Source: JAWVZY01 sp033721955
Lineage (GTDB): Bacteria; Patescibacteriota; Minisyncoccia; Spechtbacterales; 2-12-FULL-38-22
DNA: 8,155 nucleotides
Direction: 5' to 3'
Assembly: GCA_033721955.1 (NCBI GenBank)
Contig: JAWVZY010000034.1
Location: 1-8,155, forward strand
Part shown: piece after piece, positions 6,398 to 8,155 of the stretch
How the letters are laid out: every line of letters starts with the position of its first letter
Position numbering within the stretch: the stretch's first letter is position 1
Position numbers and translations under genes: made by a program
The notes under the pieces: generated by a model
Seen by the model: the letters and a program-made list of their open reading frames with translations, nothing else
Database searches by the model: none
What the model was told of the DNA's origin: nothing

Positions 6398-8059
6398 CTA
6401 AATAAGAAATACTATTAAAAGCAATGATGCAGGGCCAAGTATTCTCAAACGCGACAAGATTTCTGCCCTTTCAGTTATGGCACTATAATTACTTTTTCTC
6501 TTTATGTCAAATAACGAGCCGGGAACAGTCAAAGTTGTAGCAATTACAACAATGCCTATAAAAAAACCGCTATACATCTCAGCTCCCCCAAAAATAGATA
6601 ATATAGCAGGTGCCAGAAAAAAGCCGCCTAGCGCTATAAAAGAGCGTCTTAACAACTCTACATCTAATGCCGCCCATGGTTTAGATTCCTTGTTTGTGGG
6701 TGATATTGAAAAAATATAGCGCATAGCTACAAATATTGCTATCAAGGCCAGAAATACACCTGTTATTACATGGGGGTTTTCCAGTGAAAAAGAATCTCTT
6801 ATAAGCTGGCTATCTAATTCATTTTGATATAAAAGGAAGAATCCAATAAATATAAAAGTGCCTACAAGCCATATATAAGCCTTACTTCCCCTTATGATAG
6901 ATTCGCTTATTGAATTTAATTTATATATTATCTTTTTTTGTTCCGCTGGCATATCTATTGTTTCTAAAGCAAACTCAAAATTTTGAGTAATATGTGTAAA
7001 GATAAACATGGAGAAAATAACAGGAGAAACAGAGATTAAGCTAACAATAAATATTGAAAACCCGTAAAGATCGGCTAACAAATAAGAAAGGTAAATGCCT
7101 GCAGGTATAAATGCCAAAAGTACAATGGGCCGGCTTAAATATTTTTTTCTAAAATATTGAAGCAAAGTCATTGCGCCTACTAATGCAACAGCCCCAAAAG
7201 AAGAAATCCACAACTTAATATTAGAATACTGAACATTTTCATTCATGGCCCACACAATTAATGGGAATATTATTATTGAAAACAGTAAAATTGCCCCCAG
7301 CATAGAAACAGTTATATTCTTAAAAATATTTGTAGTAGCTCCCATTTGCATAAGACCAACACCGAGCAATGATGCAATTATTCCCGCGCCTACACTTAAA
7401 AGAGGTAAAACTGCAGCACCTATAAAACCAGGTAAAAGCAAAGATGATACGATCATAGAGATTATAACTGCCGAAAAAGCTAATTCTCCAAATTCAAGTA
7501 CTTTTTCGAGAGCTAAAAAAAGAGAGCTTTTGATGTCGGGGTTTATAGTTTTAAAAATCATTCCAAAAAACAATCCCCCCAAAACAAAAGATACAATAGC
7601 TGGAGTTGAAGGGCCAATAAGAGTATAGTGGGCAGTTGTAAAAAACAAAACAGAACTTATTATAAAAACGCCCAAAACATTCCCCGTACCAAAAAGGCTG
7701 TTAAAAGACCCTATAAAGCCATAAGATGTGCTGCCTGCAAACTTAGAATAAAATTTCGATAGGAAAGTAAAACAGCTATGAACTATAGCCATCATAACTA
7801 AAACCCCTGCCAAAAAACTAAAACTCTCCTCAAAACTAAACACCGGAACCGCATAAAGCACCCCCGATACCAAAACAGCTAAAACAGCCGTCGAGCCATA
7901 TAAGCGACGAAGATGCATTCTAGTTTCTTGCTCTATTTTAGCAAAAAATGCTTTTGCGCTAAGCTCTTTTTGACGTATTGATACTTTTCGCTGGAGATAA
8001 AGTAGCGAAAATAAAAGAGAGGCGAAGGCAAAAACAAATAAGATCGTTATAGGTGTCAT
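6398..8059 (-). CDS. Polytopic membrane protein, degenerate membrane-pyrophosphatase (HppA)-like
   Basis: A 553-residue protein with about 16 predicted membrane helices (roughly 3-22, 55-75, 80-100, 126-146, 152-170, 190-215, 217-236, 250-271, 283-302, 311-328, 331-354, 394-411, 430-450, 472-490, 496-514 and 538-553). Sixteen is the number in ion-pumping membrane pyrophosphatases. Compared with that family from memory, collinear similarity runs throughout: the start of the first cytoplasmic region (RMHLRRLYGS), the PLLSVGAGIIASLLGVG helix, the stretch 370-400 (MPAEQKKIIYKLN onward, matching LPPEVREITDALDAVG onward), ENPHVITGVFLA, and the terminal GPASLLLI. The Asp-rich catalytic motifs (DVGADLVGK, the DNVGDNVGD loop and the C-terminal GDTVGDPFKDT) are missing or replaced, and loops are shortened (family about 650-700 residues). 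PPi-driven pumping is therefore unlikely. The role is unknown. It probably shares an operon with tig and clpP. The homology claim needs a profile search. Confidence 0.7.
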   Translation of the reverse strand: MTPITILFVFAFASLLFSLLYLQRKVSIRQKELSAKAFFAKIEQETRMHLRRLYGSTAVLAVLVSGVLYAVPVFSFEESFSFLAGVLVMMAIVHSCFTFLSKFYSKFAGSTSYGFIGSFNSLFGTGNVLGVFIISSVLFFTTAHYTLIGPSTPAIVSFVLGGLFFGMIFKTINPDIKSSLFLALEKVLEFGELAFSAVIISMIVSSLLLPGFIGAAVLPLLSVGAGIIASLLGVGLMQMGATTNIFKNITVSMLGAILLFSIIIFPLIVWAMNENVQYSNIKLWISSFGAVALVGAMTLLQYFRKKYLSRPIVLLAFIPAGIYLSYLLADLYGFSIFIVSLISVSPVIFSMFIFTHITQNFEFALETIDMPAEQKKIIYKLNSISESIIRGSKAYIWLVGTFIFIGFFLLYQNELDSQLIRDSFSLENPHVITGVFLALIAIFVAMRYIFSISPTNKESKPWAALDVELLRRSFIALGGFFLAPAILSIFGGAEMYSGFFIGIVVIATTLTVPGSLFDIKRKSNYSAITERAEILSRLRILGPASLLLIVFLI

Positions 8060-8094
8060 AAACTTTACTCTGCAAAAATCAGGTTAAAGGCGGG

Positions 8095-8155
8095 TTATTC
8101 TTCTTTCTCTTCTTCTTTCTCTTCTTCTTTCTCTTCTTCTTTCTCTTCTTCTTTC
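8095..8155 (-). CDS. C-terminal end of an unidentified protein with a (KEEE)n tail, cut by the window edge
   Basis: Reading the minus strand, the frame that closes at TAA (8095-8097) encodes only a Lys/Glu repeat, four KEEE units then KEE. The start and all informative sequence lie beyond the window. The other two minus frames read through poly-Arg or poly-Lys, so this frame is the most natural one. Acidic/lysine tails are common at the disordered C-termini of bacterial cytoplasmic proteins, so no identity can be given. The stop lies 35 bases upstream of the membrane-protein ATG, with no terminator in between, which suggests it is the preceding gene of the same operon. Confidence 0.6.
   Translation of the reverse strand, partial: KEEEKEEEKEEEKEEEKEE
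8098..8155. repeat. Perfect 12-bp tandem repeat, about 4.8 copies, running off the window
   Basis: The unit TTCTTCTTTCTC repeats without a mismatch from 8098 to the window end. On the minus strand it is all purine and encodes KEEE. The unit length is a multiple of three, so copy-number change would lengthen or shorten the protein tail without breaking the frame. Confidence 0.95.

Noticed and set aside
6398..8059. Functional proton-pumping pyrophosphatase
   Set aside because: The overall fold pattern fits, but none of the Asp-rich catalytic motifs is found and the protein is about 100 residues or more too short.
8098..8155. CRISPR array or regulatory repeat at the right edge
   Set aside because: The 12-bp units are contiguous with no spacers and translate cleanly to KEEE up to a stop codon.

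Overview
The window is AT-rich bacterial chromosome carrying a tRNA gene, seven complete protein genes and the last codons of an eighth. No phage, insertion sequence or CRISPR array is visible. The gene set is ordinary housekeeping, but several proteins look reduced or divergent: a trigger factor without its PPIase domain, a membrane pyrophosphatase relative without its catalytic aspartate motifs, and substitutions in the active sites of the phosphoglycerate mutase and the YmdB-type phosphoesterase. Recognisable Shine-Dalgarno sequences are almost absent. Together these suggest a small-genome member of the Candidate Phyla Radiation (Patescibacteria, perhaps Parcubacteria). That placement is inferred from protein character, not from a marker gene.

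Layout, left to right. On the minus strand at 29-102 is tRNA-Pro(UGG), with its own promoter squeezed against a bidirectional terminator (141-171). That terminator also ends the HU gene (190-462, minus). HU has a near-consensus sigma70 promoter at 563-591, overlapped by an inverted repeat, and a leader of about 90 nt with two small dyads. Next come ymdB (613-1449) and rny (1451-2980), a tightly packed minus-strand pair transcribed rny to ymdB. A 166-bp divergent region separates rny from gpmI (3147-4694, plus); it holds a good rny promoter and an extended -10 element placed so that the gpmI mRNA could be leaderless. A strong bidirectional hairpin (4692-4719) lies between convergent gpmI and clpP.

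The right half is one minus-strand block: the acidic/lysine tail of an unidentified upstream gene (8095-8155, cut by the window edge), then a 553-residue, 16-helix membrane protein (6398-8059), trigger factor (5323-6378) and clpP (4739-5326). clpP and tig overlap by 4 bases and 19 bases separate tig from the membrane gene, so the block is probably one operon. tig-clpP is a classic protein-quality-control pair. The membrane protein reads as a degenerate homologue of the proton/sodium-pumping membrane pyrophosphatase HppA and is the most unusual item here.

Functionally the window covers translation (tRNA-Pro), nucleoid structure (HU), RNA turnover and nucleotide signalling (RNase Y, YmdB), lower glycolysis (GpmI) and protein folding and degradation (Tig, ClpP), plus the unexplained membrane protein. 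No intergenic stretch exceeds 300 bases.
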